From Candidatus Lutacidiplasma silvani (GTDB lineage: Archaea; Thermoplasmatota; Thermoplasmata; Lutacidiplasmatales; UBA184), in the NCBI GenBank assembly GCA_022750295.1, contig JAKIVZ010000015.1, forward strand, positions 1 through 52,724: a stretch of DNA of 52,724 nt. The letters run 5' to 3'. Below are positions 17,134 through 25,795 of the stretch, piece by piece; positions within the stretch are counted from its first letter, which is position 1, and each line of letters opens with the position of its first letter. Below the pieces are notes generated by a model that had not been told where the DNA came from, did no database searches, and worked only from the letters and a program-made list of their open reading frames with translations. Both the position numbers and the translations under genes were made by a program.

Positions 17134-17762
17134 GTCCCGACCTCCCGGGCGATCCGCGTGACCCCCGCGACGACCCGGTCCCCCACCTCGACGGTCGGTC
17201 GAGCCTGGGTCCGGTCGAAGAGGACGTCGACGCGCGACCCCAGGACGATCATCCCGAGCCGGTCGCCCTTGGCCCGTTCGTCCCCGACGTCGACGAACGG
17301 AACGATCCGGCGGGCGACGACGCCGGTCATCTGGACGACCTCGAGGTTCCCGGCCGACGTCGCGATCGTCGTCTTCCGCCACACGTTATGCACCGCATCC
17401 GGGTGGAACGCCGGCCGGAACCCCTCCCCCCCGTCCTCGACCGCGGTGACGGTTCCGGCGAGCGGGAACCGGTTGACGTGGACGTCGGTGACGTTCATGA
17501 ACACGGCGATCCGGGTCCGGTCGCCGTCCGGGCCGACGGCGAGGACCTTCCCGTCGGCGGCCGAGACGATCCCCGGTCCCGGCGTCCGCTCGGGGTCCCG
17601 GAAGAACCAGAGGAAGAATCCGAGGAACCCCCAACCGAGGAGGAGCGTGCCGAGGAACGGCGTCCCGCCCTTCGGAATGTCGCCGAGTGCGAAGGTGACC
17701 GAGATGACCGCGAGCAGGAGGACGGCGACCCCGAGGTACCGGCCGGTGGCCGGGGCGAACAC
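17130..17762 (-). CDS. asd: Archaetidylserine decarboxylase, short type
   Basis: 210 residues, matching the short (PSD-A) family. Two N-terminal membrane helices (about 10-28 and 35-54) precede FFRDPERTPGPGIVSAADGKV, then FMNVTDVHVNRFPLAGTV with the conserved His residues, then GMIVLGSRVDVLF. The Gly-Ser bond in LGSR is the expected site of self-cleavage that creates the pyruvoyl cofactor. It decarboxylates the serine head group to ethanolamine. It starts with GTG 8 bases after the rps10 stop, and pssA follows with a 4-base overlap. Being in the tuf-rps10 transcript would link lipid head-group synthesis to growth rate. Confidence 0.92.
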   Translation of the reverse strand: MFAPATGRYLGVAVLLLAVISVTFALGDIPKGGTPFLGTLLLGWGFLGFFLWFFRDPERTPGPGIVSAADGKVLAVGPDGDRTRIAVFMNVTDVHVNRFPLAGTVTAVEDGGEGFRPAFHPDAVHNVWRKTTIATSAGNLEVVQMTGVVARRIVPFVDVGDERAKGDRLGMIVLGSRVDVLFDRTQARPTVEVGDRVVAGVTRIAREVGT

Positions 17763-17770
17763 GTCGCTTC

Positions 17771-18082
17771 TCAGCTCTTCAGGACGATCTCGATGTTGAC
17801 GCCGTCGGGGACCTGGATCCGCATCACCTGGCGGAGGGCCCGTTCGTCGGCGTCGATGTCAATGAGCCGCTTGTGGATTCGCATCTCCCAGTGGTCGATC
17901 GTGCTCGAGCCGCCGCCGTCCGGGCCCTTGCGGACCGGGACCTTGAGCCGCTTCGTGGGGAGCGGGATCGGGCCGGCGATCCGGACCCCGGTCTTTTGCG
18001 AGATGTCCCGGATCTGCCGGCACACCGAGTCGACCTTGCCGGAGTCGACGCCGCTCAACGAGATCCTCGCTTTCTGCGGCAT
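17771..18082 (-). CDS. rps10: Ribosomal protein uS10
   Basis: 103 residues, normal length. It begins [20 protein letters not shown] and contains [20 protein letters not shown] and the [14 protein letters not shown] core, ending in [10 protein letters not shown]. It lies 36 bases after the EF-1 alpha gene, a conserved archaeal pairing, and 8 bases before asd. It is part of the head of the small subunit. Confidence 0.97.
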   Translation of the reverse strand: MPQKARISLSGVDSGKVDSVCRQIRDISQKTGVRIAGPIPLPTKRLKVPVRKGPDGGGSSTIDHWEMRIHKRLIDIDADERALRQVMRIQVPDGVNIEIVLKS

Positions 18083-18118
18083 CCGACCCTCGAAGGCTCC
18101 CGGAACTGGGGGGGCGGC

Positions 18119-19399
18119 CTACGCCTCTCGCTTCTTGACGTCGACAACGACGCCGGCCGCGACCGTCTGTCCCATGTCGCGGACCGCGAAGCGGCCGAGC
18201 TGGGGGAACTCTTTGTACTTCTCGATGACGAGCGGACGCTTCGGCGTGATTCTGACGACCGCCGCGTCGCCGGTCTTGAGGGTCTGGGGGTTCTCCTCCG
18301 CGACCTGGCCCGTCTTCGGGTCGAGCCGCTTCAGGAGCTCCGTGAACTCGCACGCGACCTGCGCGGTGTGGCAGTGGAACACCGGCGTGTAGCCCGCCGT
18401 GATCACCGACGGGTGGTTCAGGACCTGGATGTTCGCCGTGAAGCTCTCCACGACCGTCGGGGGGTTCGACGCCGGCCCGGCGACCTCGCCGCGCCGGATG
18501 TCGTTCTTGTCGATGCCGCGCACGTTGAACCCGACGTTGTCGCCCGGGATCGCCTCGGCGACCGTCTCGTGGTGCATCTCGATCGTCTTCACCTCGCCCG
18601 ACTTTCCGCCGGGCATGAAGACGATCTTCGCGCCGATCTGCAGCTTCCCGGTCTCGACCCGACCGACCGGCACAGTGCCGATCCCCGTGATCGTGTAGAC
18701 ATCCTGGATCGGCAGGCGGAGCGGCTTGTCCGTCGGCTTCTCCGGGACCTTCAGGTTGTCGAGCGACTGGAGCAGCGTGGGGCCCTTGAACCACGGCATG
18801 TTGGGCGACGCCTTGTCGATGTTGTCGTCCTTGAACGCCGAGATCGGGATGAACACGACCTGCTGGTCGACCTTGAACCCGACGTTCTTGAGGAGCTTCG
18901 TCAGCTCGTCCTTGACCTCGTTGTACTTCGCCTCGGAGTACTTGACCTCCTGGCGGTCCATCTTGTTGATGGCGCAGATCATCTGGGCCACGCCCAGCGT
19001 CCGCGACAGGAAGATGTGCTCGCGGGTCTGCTCCTGGATCCCGTCGGCGGCCGAACAGACGAGCACGGCCGCATCGGCCTGGCTCGTCCCCGTGATCATG
19101 TTCTTGACGAAGTCGCGGTGACCGGGGGCGTCGATGATGGTGAAGTAGTACTTCTGGGTGTCAAACCGGCGGTGGGCGATGTCGATGGTGACGCCGCGCT
19201 CCCGCTCTTCCTTGAGGTCATCCATGACCCAAGCGAACTCGAACGTCGCCTTGCCCTTCGCCTCGGCCTCGATCCGGAACTTCTCGATCTCTTCCTTCCG
19301 GATGACGCCGGTGTCGACGAGCAAGCGACCGACCGTCGTCGACTTGCCGTGGTCGACGTGGCCGATGAAGACGATGTTGAGGTGGGGCTTCTGTGCCAT
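18119..19399 (-). CDS. tuf: Elongation factor 1-alpha (aEF1A)
   Basis: 426 residues, normal length. GTPase motifs: GHVDHGKST (G1), RGVTIDIAH (G2), DAPGH (G3), NKMD (G4) and the SAF-like G5 in PISAFKDD. Domain 2 ([18 protein letters not shown]) and domain 3 ([14 protein letters not shown]) follow. It delivers aminoacyl-tRNA to the ribosome. A minus-strand CTAAATAG element (19432-19439) lies 33-40 bases upstream of the ATG, so the leader is short. It is the first gene of the tuf-rps10-asd-pssA-mptD run. Confidence 0.97.
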   Translation of the reverse strand: MAQKPHLNIVFIGHVDHGKSTTVGRLLVDTGVIRKEEIEKFRIEAEAKGKATFEFAWVMDDLKEERERGVTIDIAHRRFDTQKYYFTIIDAPGHRDFVKNMITGTSQADAAVLVCSAADGIQEQTREHIFLSRTLGVAQMICAINKMDRQEVKYSEAKYNEVKDELTKLLKNVGFKVDQQVVFIPISAFKDDNIDKASPNMPWFKGPTLLQSLDNLKVPEKPTDKPLRLPIQDVYTITGIGTVPVGRVETGKLQIGAKIVFMPGGKSGEVKTIEMHHETVAEAIPGDNVGFNVRGIDKNDIRRGEVAGPASNPPTVVESFTANIQVLNHPSVITAGYTPVFHCHTAQVACEFTELLKRLDPKTGQVAEENPQTLKTGDAAVVRITPKRPLVIEKYKEFPQLGRFAVRDMGQTVAAGVVVDVKKREA

Positions 19400-19649
19400 C
19401 TGGTGCCTCGGGGCGCGCCGAAAAGGTGCCCCTATTTAGGTGTTCCTCGACCGGACCGCCGGAGAAATCCGACGGCGAGCGCCCCGCGGCCCGTCGAGCG
19501 TCCGGGCCCCGAATCGGGGCCTCAAACTCGGAGTCGGCCGGCCTCGATTCCTCCCCCGGCGCCCGCGCCGACGGGTCGGTCCCGGTCGGGGGGCTGAATC
19601 GACGCCCGCGGCCCACCCCCTCCCGATCGTGGCGCTCCCGCGGCGGTCG

Positions 19650-20204
19650 ATGAAGTGGCCCCCGCCCCCTCCGGGGCGGCCGGAGTGGGCGTGGTTGCTC
19701 CAACTCCCGCCGCGCGGGTGGATGTTGCGTCAGCTCCTCCGGCCGGCGGCCCTCTCGCTTCCCGACGGGGCACTGGTCGTTTCGGTGGGGGGCGGCCCCG
19801 GCTACGAATTCGAACAGCTCGACCGGCTCCGTCCGCCAGGACAGCGCTGGCGGTTCGTGCTCCTCGACGCCCAGGGCGCGATGCTCGACCACGCGAAGGC
19901 GCGAGCGGCCCGGCGCCCGCAGTTCGTCGCGCCGGCCCTGTCGCGGGGCGACGCCGTCGCGCTCCCGTTCCGCTCCGGGGCGGTCGATGTGGTCGTTTCC
20001 CTCGGCGTCCTCTGTTGCATGACGGAGCCCGGGGTCGATCTCGCGGTTGAAGAGACGTGGCGGGCCGTGTGCCCCGGTGGGTTCGTCGTCCTTTCCGTCC
20101 CCCGATGGCGCGGGGCCGCCGACGAGGCCCGTCACCTCCGGACCGGGTTCGTGCGACGCGCGGGTTGGCGGCCCGGCCGCGCGGTGTTCCAGAAACCCCT
20201 ATAG
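19650..20204 (+). CDS. SAM-dependent methyltransferase (type 11)
   Basis: 184 residues. A class I SAM-binding core: VVSVGGGPGYEFEQL (motif I), RFVLLDAQGAMLDHAKA (motif II), GDAVALPFRSGAVDVVVSLGVL (motif III region) and a GFVVLSVPRW strand. It resembles UbiE/type 11 methyltransferases; the substrate is unknown. It lacks the usual length of C-terminal residues and ends soon after the last strand, which is common in small archaeal members. The ATG at 19650 is chosen; a GTG at 19629 is in frame. It is divergent from tuf. Confidence 0.8.
   Translation: MKWPPPPPGRPEWAWLLQLPPRGWMLRQLLRPAALSLPDGALVVSVGGGPGYEFEQLDRLRPPGQRWRFVLLDAQGAMLDHAKARAARRPQFVAPALSRGDAVALPFRSGAVDVVVSLGVLCCMTEPGVDLAVEETWRAVCPGGFVVLSVPRWRGAADEARHLRTGFVRRAGWRPGRAVFQKPL
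20199..20204 (+). promoter_or_regulatory. TATA-like element of the thioesterase gene
   Basis: CTATAG at 20199-20204 overlaps the stop of the methyltransferase gene and lies about 23 bases before the GTG at 20224. Confidence 0.4.
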
Positions 20205-20223
20205 CGCGGGGGACGCTGCGACC

Positions 20224-20769
20224 GTGCCAGGCCGGCTTCGCCGGCCGGTGCGGGGTCTCCGAGTGTCGTCCGAGGGCGCCCACACGGTCGCCGCGAGTCG
20301 GTCGTCGGTCGTGCGGTTGATGGTCCCCTCCGACGCGAACTTCATGGGGAACATCTTCGGCGGCACGATCCTCGCCGAGGTCGACCGGGTCGCGTACATC
20401 ACGGCGACCCGGCACGCCGGAGCGGATTGCGTGACCGCCTCGTTCGACCGGGTCGACTTCATCGCCCCCGTCCACGTCGGCGACGTCGTCGAGTTCGTCG
20501 CGACCCTGACGTTCGTCGGCCGGAGCGCGATGGAGGTCTGGGTCGAGGTCCGGGCGGAGGACCTCAAGGGGGGTGGACGAAGGCTCGTCGGAAACGCCTA
20601 CGTGACGATGGTCGCGGTCGACGATGCCGGCGCCCCCCGCCCGGTCCCGCCGTTGACGATCGCGAACGACGCCGAACGACGGCGGCACGGAGAGGCCGAG
20701 CGACGGATGGCGGTCCGTCGGAAGACCCGAGCGACCGAGCGGGCGGCGGCGGCCCGACCGGAGGAGTGA
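20224..20769 (+). CDS. Hotdog-fold acyl-CoA thioesterase
   Basis: 181 residues. The hotdog signature of YciA/BFIT-like acyl-CoA thioesterases is clear: VPSDANFMGNIFGGTILAEVD, where the Asn/Gly and Asp positions line the active site, and then ASFDRVDFIAPVHVGDVVEF. The last 35 or so residues are Arg/Ala-rich and probably disordered. The enzyme hydrolyses acyl-CoA to free acid and CoA. The start is uncertain: GTG at 20224, favoured by a TATA element about 23 bases upstream, or an in-frame GTG at 20263. MBF1 follows after 7 bases, so the two are probably co-transcribed. Confidence 0.88.
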   Translation: MPGRLRRPVRGLRVSSEGAHTVAASRSSVVRLMVPSDANFMGNIFGGTILAEVDRVAYITATRHAGADCVTASFDRVDFIAPVHVGDVVEFVATLTFVGRSAMEVWVEVRAEDLKGGGRRLVGNAYVTMVAVDDAGAPRPVPPLTIANDAERRRHGEAERRMAVRRKTRATERAAAARPEE

Positions 20770-20776
20770 ACGAACG

Positions 20777-21217
20777 ATGTTGTGCGAAATGTGCGGCCAG
20801 GATGTCCCGGCGACGAACGCGGTGCGCGTCGAGAGCTCGGTGCTCCAGCTGTGTCCGAACTGCAGCAAGTTCGGCGTGGCCGTGGCCCCGCCGGTCCTTC
20901 CGGCCGGTTCGGCCCCTCCTCCTTCGTCGACCGGCGCCGCTCGACCGTACGCCCGGGCGGGCCGCCGCGTGGAGGAGCGCGACCTCTACACCGAGCTTCC
21001 CGAGATGGAACTCGCCCCGGACTGGGGGAAGCGGATCCGGGTCGCCCGGGAGGCGCTCGCCTGGACTCCCGAGGAGTTCGGCAAGCGACTGAACGAGAAG
21101 AAGAGCCTCGTCCTCAAGCTCGAGTCCGGCTCGTTCCGGCCCCCGGACGCCACGATCCGCAAGATCGAGAAGCTCCTGCGGATCCGGCTCCGGGCCGATC
21201 CGGAGCCGGCCGCGTAA
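20777..21217 (+). CDS. MBF1-like transcription factor: zinc ribbon plus HTH
   Basis: 146 residues. The N-terminal zinc ribbon has CEMCG and CPNC (residues 3-6 and 26-29). A Pro/Ala linker leads to a Cro/C1-type HTH at about 85-140: WGKRIRVAREALAWTPEEFG and LNEKKSLVLKLESGSFRPPD. This is the architecture of archaeal multiprotein bridging factor 1. The family couples regulators to the basal transcription factors, and it also associates with the small ribosomal subunit. GGAGG (20759-20763) lies about 13 bases upstream of the ATG. It converges on the transcarbamylase gene with 14 bases between stops. Confidence 0.93.
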   Translation: MLCEMCGQDVPATNAVRVESSVLQLCPNCSKFGVAVAPPVLPAGSAPPPSSTGAARPYARAGRRVEERDLYTELPEMELAPDWGKRIRVAREALAWTPEEFGKRLNEKKSLVLKLESGSFRPPDATIRKIEKLLRIRLRADPEPAA

Positions 21218-21231
21218 CGGCCGCCGGTCCC

Positions 21232-22173
21232 CTATCGCGCGGGCGCCGGCAGGACGTGCTCCAGGATCGCTTTCTGGGCGTGCAACCGGTTCTCCGCCTG
21301 GTCCCAGATGGCGGCGCGCGGCCCGTCCATCACCTCGTCGGTGATCTCCTGGCCCCGGTGGGCGGGAAGGTCGTGGAGGACCCAGACTCCGGAGTTCGCC
21401 CGCGCGAGCAGTTCCGTATCGACCTGGTAGCCCCGGAACGCGGTCTCCCGCGCGTCCTTCTCGGCCTCGTCCCCCATCGAGACCCAGACGTCGGTGTAGA
21501 TCGCATCGGCGCCCCGGGCCGCGTCGCCCGGGGATTCCACGACCCGCACCGTCGAGCCGGAACGTCCGGCGAGCGCTTCGGCCTGGGTGACGATCGACGG
21601 GGCGGGACGGTACTTGCTCGGGGTCGCGGCCACGATGTTGAGCCCGACGATCGCCGCGCCAAGCAGAAGGGAGTTCAGCACGTTGTTCCCGTCGCCGACG
21701 TACGCGAGGGTCTTGCCGGCGAACTTCCCTGCCCAGCGCTCGTGGAGGGTGAGGAGGTCCGCGACGATCTGGCAGGGGTGCTCGCGGTCGTCGAGCGCGT
21801 TGAGGACGGGGACGGTCGCCGAGTCGGCAAGCGCGCGCATGTCCTCGTGCCGGTACGCGCGGTAGCAGATCGCATCGACGTAGCGGGAGAGGACGCGCGC
21901 CGTATCCCCGATCGTCTCGCCGCGTCCGAGCTGGAGGTCGCGGGACGACATGTACAGGCCGTGGCCCCCGAGGTCGTTCATGGCGACCTCGAACGACGTC
22001 CGCGTTCGCGTCGACGACTTCTCGAAGATCATGGCCAGATTCGTCCCCGGCCGGGTCGGCGAACGGTCGCCGTGCGTCCGGGCCCGCTTCATCGCCTCGG
22101 CCCTCCGAAGGATCGTCGGGAGGGCGGGGGCGAGGTCGACGATCGAAACGACGTCGGACTTGGCGGTCGGCAT
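21232..22173 (-). CDS. argF: Ornithine transcarbamylase homologue with HDLP in place of HCLP
   Basis: 313 residues. The carbamoyl-phosphate-binding STRTRTSFE (near 55) and DREHPCQIVADLL are intact. The ornithine-side VSMGDEAEKDARE (SMG loop) is present. The usual HCLPAHRGEE motif reads HDLPAHRGQE, with Asp at residue 268 where the family has the ornithine-binding Cys. The C-terminus (AENRLHAQKAILEHVL) is canonical. It should make citrulline from ornithine and carbamoyl phosphate, but the Asp change makes a different amine substrate possible. The ATG at 22173 is chosen because a TATA-like CTAAGAA (about 22198-22204, minus strand) lies 25-30 bases upstream, inside the longer open frame. No other arginine genes are nearby. 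Confidence 0.88.
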   Translation of the reverse strand: MPTAKSDVVSIVDLAPALPTILRRAEAMKRARTHGDRSPTRPGTNLAMIFEKSSTRTRTSFEVAMNDLGGHGLYMSSRDLQLGRGETIGDTARVLSRYVDAICYRAYRHEDMRALADSATVPVLNALDDREHPCQIVADLLTLHERWAGKFAGKTLAYVGDGNNVLNSLLLGAAIVGLNIVAATPSKYRPAPSIVTQAEALAGRSGSTVRVVESPGDAARGADAIYTDVWVSMGDEAEKDARETAFRGYQVDTELLARANSGVWVLHDLPAHRGQEITDEVMDGPRAAIWDQAENRLHAQKAILEHVLPAPAR

Positions 22174-22304
22174 CGGGAGCGAATCGTCGATTCCGCTTCT
22201 TAGCGGTTCTGACACGCCCGAGTCGCCGTTCGGCCCGTCTTCGGCCCGGCGCGACGCATACGTTCAAGAACGGGACCGCGCTCGCGCCCCTCCGAGGGAC
22301 CGAA

Positions 22305-23717
22305 TTGCCCGCACGGTCAAAGCCGAAGACAAAGAGCCCCGCCCCGACCGCGACGCACCACGCCCGGGGAGGGCGGCGGGTGTTCATGGTCGCCGGCGGC
22401 GTCACGAAGTTCGCGAAGGCCCACCCGGCGATGGACTTCCGGCTGATGGTCCGGAAGGCGTGGGACGCGGCCGTCGCCGATGCGCCGAACCTCACCAAGG
22501 ACCGGATCGACGGGTCTCGGATCTCGTACTTCTCCGACCACTTCACGCGCCAGCTGAAGGCGGCGAGCATGGTCCAGGACTACCTCGGGCTGAACCCGAA
22601 GGGGTCGGTCCGAATCGAGTGGGGCGGCGCCACCGGCGGCGAGTGCTTCCAGGCCGCCTACGAGGCGGTCGCCTCGGGCCGGATGGACGTCTGCCTCGCG
22701 GCCGGGTTCGAGACGATGAGCCGGGTCCAGACGTGGAAGGGGAACGAGTTCATCGCGCTCGCCTCCGACACGAACTACGACTTCCCGCTCGGCGGGTTCT
22801 ACACCGGCTACTACGCGCTGATGGTCCAGCGGCACATCCACGAGTACCTTCGGAAGACCCGGTTCGCCCACGTCAAGGACGAACGGGAGGCCCAGCGGCT
22901 CGCGACGGCCGAGGGAAGCCGGATCATGAGCCTCGTCTCGGTGAAGAACCACGTCAACGCGCTCCACAACCCCTACGCGCAGTATCCGAAGCAGCTGAGC
23001 GTCGACGACGTCCTCCGTTCGGAGATGATCAGCTACCCGCTGACCCGCGAGCAGATCTGCACGATGAGCGACGGGGCCGCCGTCGCGGTCGTCTGCACGG
23101 CCGACCGGGCGAAGGAATTCACCGACAAGCCGATCGAGATCATCGGCGTTGGAACGGGGACCGACACGATGCGGCTCGCCGACCGGCCGTTCGGGAAGGT
23201 CCCGCTCATGGCCCACGAGAGCGCCAAGGACTACGCGAACCTCGACTACCCCGGGGTCCACTCGTTCCGGGCCGGCCGCTCCGCGGGGCTCGAGGCGTAC
23301 AAGATGGCGGGGATCACCGCCCCGAAGAAGGAGCTCGACTTCATCGAGCTTCACGACGCCTACGCGTCGAGCGAGATCCAGACGTACGAGGACCTCGGTC
23401 TGTGCCGGTACGGCGAGGGGTACTCCTTCACCGAATCGGGCGCCCCGTTCCTCCCGAACGTGAAGTACCCGTTCCCCACGCCGAAGGCGGGCGAGATCCC
23501 GGTGAACCCGTCGGGGGGGCTCATCGCGTGCGGCCACCCGGTCGGGGCGACCGGCCTCATGCAGGCGGTGTTCGCCTACTGGCAGCTCGAGAGGTCGATC
23601 GGCAAGCACTTCGGGGATACGACGCTCCAGATCCCGAACGCGAAACGCGGGGCGATCCACAGCCACGCGGGGACGGGGTCGGCCGTGACCGTCTCGATCC
23701 TCGAGCGGGGGTACTGA
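22305..23717 (+). CDS. SCP2-type thiolase homologue lacking the nucleophilic cysteine
   Basis: 470 residues from a TTG at 22305; a GTG at 22380 is an alternative closer to the conserved start. The thiolase fold is shown by VAGGVTKFAK, ASGRMDVCLAAGFETMSR, ELHDAYASSEIQTYEDLG and NPSGGLIACGHPVGATGLMQ, which has the catalytic His. At the position of the NACAS nucleophile the sequence is WGGAT, so the Cys is replaced by Gly108; a Cys is present six residues later (GGECF). The final loop is SHAGTGSAV and not a Cys-containing one. The DUF35 gene overlaps by one base. Cys-less thiolase homologues paired with DUF35 proteins include the steroid side-chain aldolase Ltp2, so ordinary acetoacetyl-CoA thiolase activity is doubtful. 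Confidence 0.88.
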   Translation: MPARSKPKTKSPAPTATHHARGGRRVFMVAGGVTKFAKAHPAMDFRLMVRKAWDAAVADAPNLTKDRIDGSRISYFSDHFTRQLKAASMVQDYLGLNPKGSVRIEWGGATGGECFQAAYEAVASGRMDVCLAAGFETMSRVQTWKGNEFIALASDTNYDFPLGGFYTGYYALMVQRHIHEYLRKTRFAHVKDEREAQRLATAEGSRIMSLVSVKNHVNALHNPYAQYPKQLSVDDVLRSEMISYPLTREQICTMSDGAAVAVVCTADRAKEFTDKPIEIIGVGTGTDTMRLADRPFGKVPLMAHESAKDYANLDYPGVHSFRAGRSAGLEAYKMAGITAPKKELDFIELHDAYASSEIQTYEDLGLCRYGEGYSFTESGAPFLPNVKYPFPTPKAGEIPVNPSGGLIACGHPVGATGLMQAVFAYWQLERSIGKHFGDTTLQIPNAKRGAIHSHAGTGSAVTVSILERGY

Positions 23718-24241
23718 TGGCGCCTCCGAAGCCCAAGAAGTACACGAAGTTCCGCGACGTCCAGGCGGAGATCCTGAAGTCCGGCTCCGCGATCTTCCGG
23801 GACGCGAACGGCGTCGAGAGCCTCATCGTCGACAGCCCGTACTCGATCCGGTACATCCACAGCTACGCCGAGGATTCCCCGTTCTTCCTCGGTCTCGCCG
23901 GAGGGAAGCTGATGGGGTCGAAATGCACCGGCTGCGGGTTCGTCTACGCGACCCCGCGCGGCCACTGCATGGAGTGCGGCGAGCCGACCGAATGGCTCGA
24001 GCTCCCGAACTCCGGCCGGGTCCACGCCTGGACGACCTGCCAGTTCGGCAGCGAGGCGTTCCTGAAGGACACGCCGTACAACCTCTGCCTCGTCGAGTTC
24101 GACGGCGCCGGCAGCCTCCTGCTCGCCCGGCTGAAGGACTGCACGCAGGACCAGATCTGGATCGGGATGCCGGTCGTCGCGAAGTTCTCCGCGACCCCGA
24201 AGTACTCGATCACCGACGTCTGGTTCGTCCCGAAGAAGTAG
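23717..24241 (+). CDS. DUF35 zinc-ribbon/OB-fold partner of the thiolase homologue
   Basis: 174 residues. A helical N-terminal part is followed by a rubredoxin-like zinc ribbon, CTGCGFVYATPRGHCMEC (about 70-87), and an OB-fold (about 95-170, ending in YSITDVWFVPKK). DUF35 proteins bind CoA substrates and bridge thiolase with HMG-CoA synthase in the archaeal mevalonate pathway, or partner Cys-less thiolase-fold aldolases. The ATG at 23717 shares its first base with the thiolase TGA, so the two are translationally coupled in a fixed ratio. No HMG-CoA synthase gene lies in the window. Confidence 0.92.
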   Translation: MAPPKPKKYTKFRDVQAEILKSGSAIFRDANGVESLIVDSPYSIRYIHSYAEDSPFFLGLAGGKLMGSKCTGCGFVYATPRGHCMECGEPTEWLELPNSGRVHAWTTCQFGSEAFLKDTPYNLCLVEFDGAGSLLLARLKDCTQDQIWIGMPVVAKFSATPKYSITDVWFVPKK

Positions 24242-24327
24242 GGCGTACCCCGTCCGGGTCGGCGCGCCAGTTCCCCTCGGCAGGTCGAGAGACAACGCTC
24301 TTCTCGGAGCGGAGTTCTGGCCGGGCC

Positions 24328-24966
24328 GTGCCGAGCACCCGGAAGGAACCCGAGCCCGCCCTCGCCGCGCCCGGGCTGATTGGTCCGTTCTCGATCGAGA
24401 AGCCCCCCGGGATCGGCCCCCGGTCGGCCCGACGGAGCCGCGCCCGCTCCTACCGTCACGTCCATCTCGAGGTCGACCTCGCGCCCCAGCCGCGGGACCC
24501 GAAGGGGGTCCCCGCGCTCGTGCGGCTCTCCGGCCTGCTGAAGGAGCGGAGGATCGTCGAGCAGGGGACGCTCATCGTCCTCGCCGCGGCGACGCTGCAC
24601 GCCCTCTCCGCCCGGCGGTTCCGACGGGTCGACCACTGGGAGGTCTCCCCCGGCGGGTGGCTCCCTCCGCCCCGGCCGTCGGAGTCGCCGGACGGCTCCG
24701 AGCCGGTCGGCGACCTCATCGAAGCGCTCGAGGGCGGCGGCTGGGAGCCGGTCGCGATCGCGCGGTCGTTCTCCGTCCGGGTCTCCGACCTCTCGGGGGG
24801 GCGGGTCGACGTCACGATCCGCCGGATCCACCGGGAGCGGCGCCACGCCCTCTCCCTCGACCTCTGGGGGTCGTGGACGAAGGCGACGGTCAAGGACCTG
24901 CAGGGATCGCTCGCCGAGCGGCTCCCCGTCGATCAGGTCACGATGACGAAGTTCCAGTACGAGTAG
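24328..24966 (+). CDS. Hypothetical protein
   Basis: 212 residues, no family recognised. The N-terminal 45 residues are Pro/Arg/Ser-rich. From about 45 the sequence looks folded: HVHLEVDL, GVPALVRLSGLLKERRIVEQGT, VGDLIEALEGGGWEPVAIARSF, VRVSDLSGGRVDVTIRRI and HALSLDLWGSWTKATVKDLQG. It alternates predicted strands and helices, and the end KFQYE is short. The start is a GTG at 24328; later starts are possible. It follows the DUF35 gene after 86 bases on the same strand, and its last 29 bases overlap the opposing GNAT gene. Confidence 0.6.
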   Translation: MPSTRKEPEPALAAPGLIGPFSIEKPPGIGPRSARRSRARSYRHVHLEVDLAPQPRDPKGVPALVRLSGLLKERRIVEQGTLIVLAAATLHALSARRFRRVDHWEVSPGGWLPPPRPSESPDGSEPVGDLIEALEGGGWEPVAIARSFSVRVSDLSGGRVDVTIRRIHRERRHALSLDLWGSWTKATVKDLQGSLAERLPVDQVTMTKFQYE

Positions 24967-25795
24967 GGCCGGGACCGCCCGAACGGTTCTCATCTCGCGA
25001 CGGCAGCGGGTCGCCCGGCCCCCGGACCCATCCGACGACGCCCACGAGCGGCTGGAATCCGACCCGCTCGAGGATCGGCCGGCTCGTGGCCAACGCGTCG
25101 ACGGTGACGTACCGGTACCCCCGAGCGCGGGCGAGCGCGACCCGGGCGGCGACGAGCGCCCGGTAGATCCCGCGCCCCCGGAACTCGGGGGCGGTGCCCC
25201 CGCCCCAGAGGCTTGCGAACGCCCGACCGACGGGAAGTTCGAGACGACCGGCCGAGACCGTCTCGTTGCCCACCCGGGCCGCGAACACCTCGAAGGTGGG
25301 GGTCCCGAGACGGAGGAGGTACTCGTCGAGGTCCCATCCCTGGCCGGACGGGAACGCCTTCCGGCTCACGTCGCACGCCCGCTCCAATCCGGCCGGATCG
25401 GACACCCGTTCCACCACGAGGTCCCGAGCCGGCGGCCCGAACTCCGGCGACGCGCGGAGGTCGAGCACCATCAGGGTCTCGGGAGGGTCGGGGGCGAAGC
25501 CGTTCTCCTCGAGGAGGAGAGCGAGGGTCCGGGGAGAATCGTGCGCGAACAGTTTCCACTCGAGTTCGATCCCCTCCGCGTGGGCGCGCTCCACCTCCGC
25601 CCGCACGGCGGCCGGGGCCTCGGTCTCCGAAAGCCCGGAGTAGGCGATCCAGGCTCGGGTGCCTACGACGCGAACGATCGAACCGACCCGCTCGACCCGT
25701 TCGCCGGGATCCACCGAGGGGTCCCTTCGCATCGTCGCGTCAAACTCCGCGAGGATCTCCTCGCGGCGGCCGCTCCCGGGGCCGGAGGAACTCAT
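24938..25795 (-). CDS. GNAT-family N-acetyltransferase
   Basis: 285 residues. The N-terminal half (about 1-115) looks like a degenerate GNAT-like lobe (LEWKLFAHDSPRTLALLLEENGF). The C-terminal half carries the acetyl-CoA motif: LWGGGTAPEFRGRGIYRALVAARVALARARG (motif A, with the R-G-x-G-I turn), then YRYVTVDALATSRPILERVGF (motif B). So it is a two-lobed GNAT of unknown substrate. The frame is open upstream through the tRNA-Phe gene to 25945, so the ATG at 25795 is preferred as it follows that RNA gene. Its 3' end overlaps the opposing hypothetical gene by 29 bases. Confidence 0.85.
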   Translation of the reverse strand: MSSSGPGSGRREEILAEFDATMRRDPSVDPGERVERVGSIVRVVGTRAWIAYSGLSETEAPAAVRAEVERAHAEGIELEWKLFAHDSPRTLALLLEENGFAPDPPETLMVLDLRASPEFGPPARDLVVERVSDPAGLERACDVSRKAFPSGQGWDLDEYLLRLGTPTFEVFAARVGNETVSAGRLELPVGRAFASLWGGGTAPEFRGRGIYRALVAARVALARARGYRYVTVDALATSRPILERVGFQPLVGVVGWVRGPGDPLPSRDENRSGGPGPTRTGTSSS

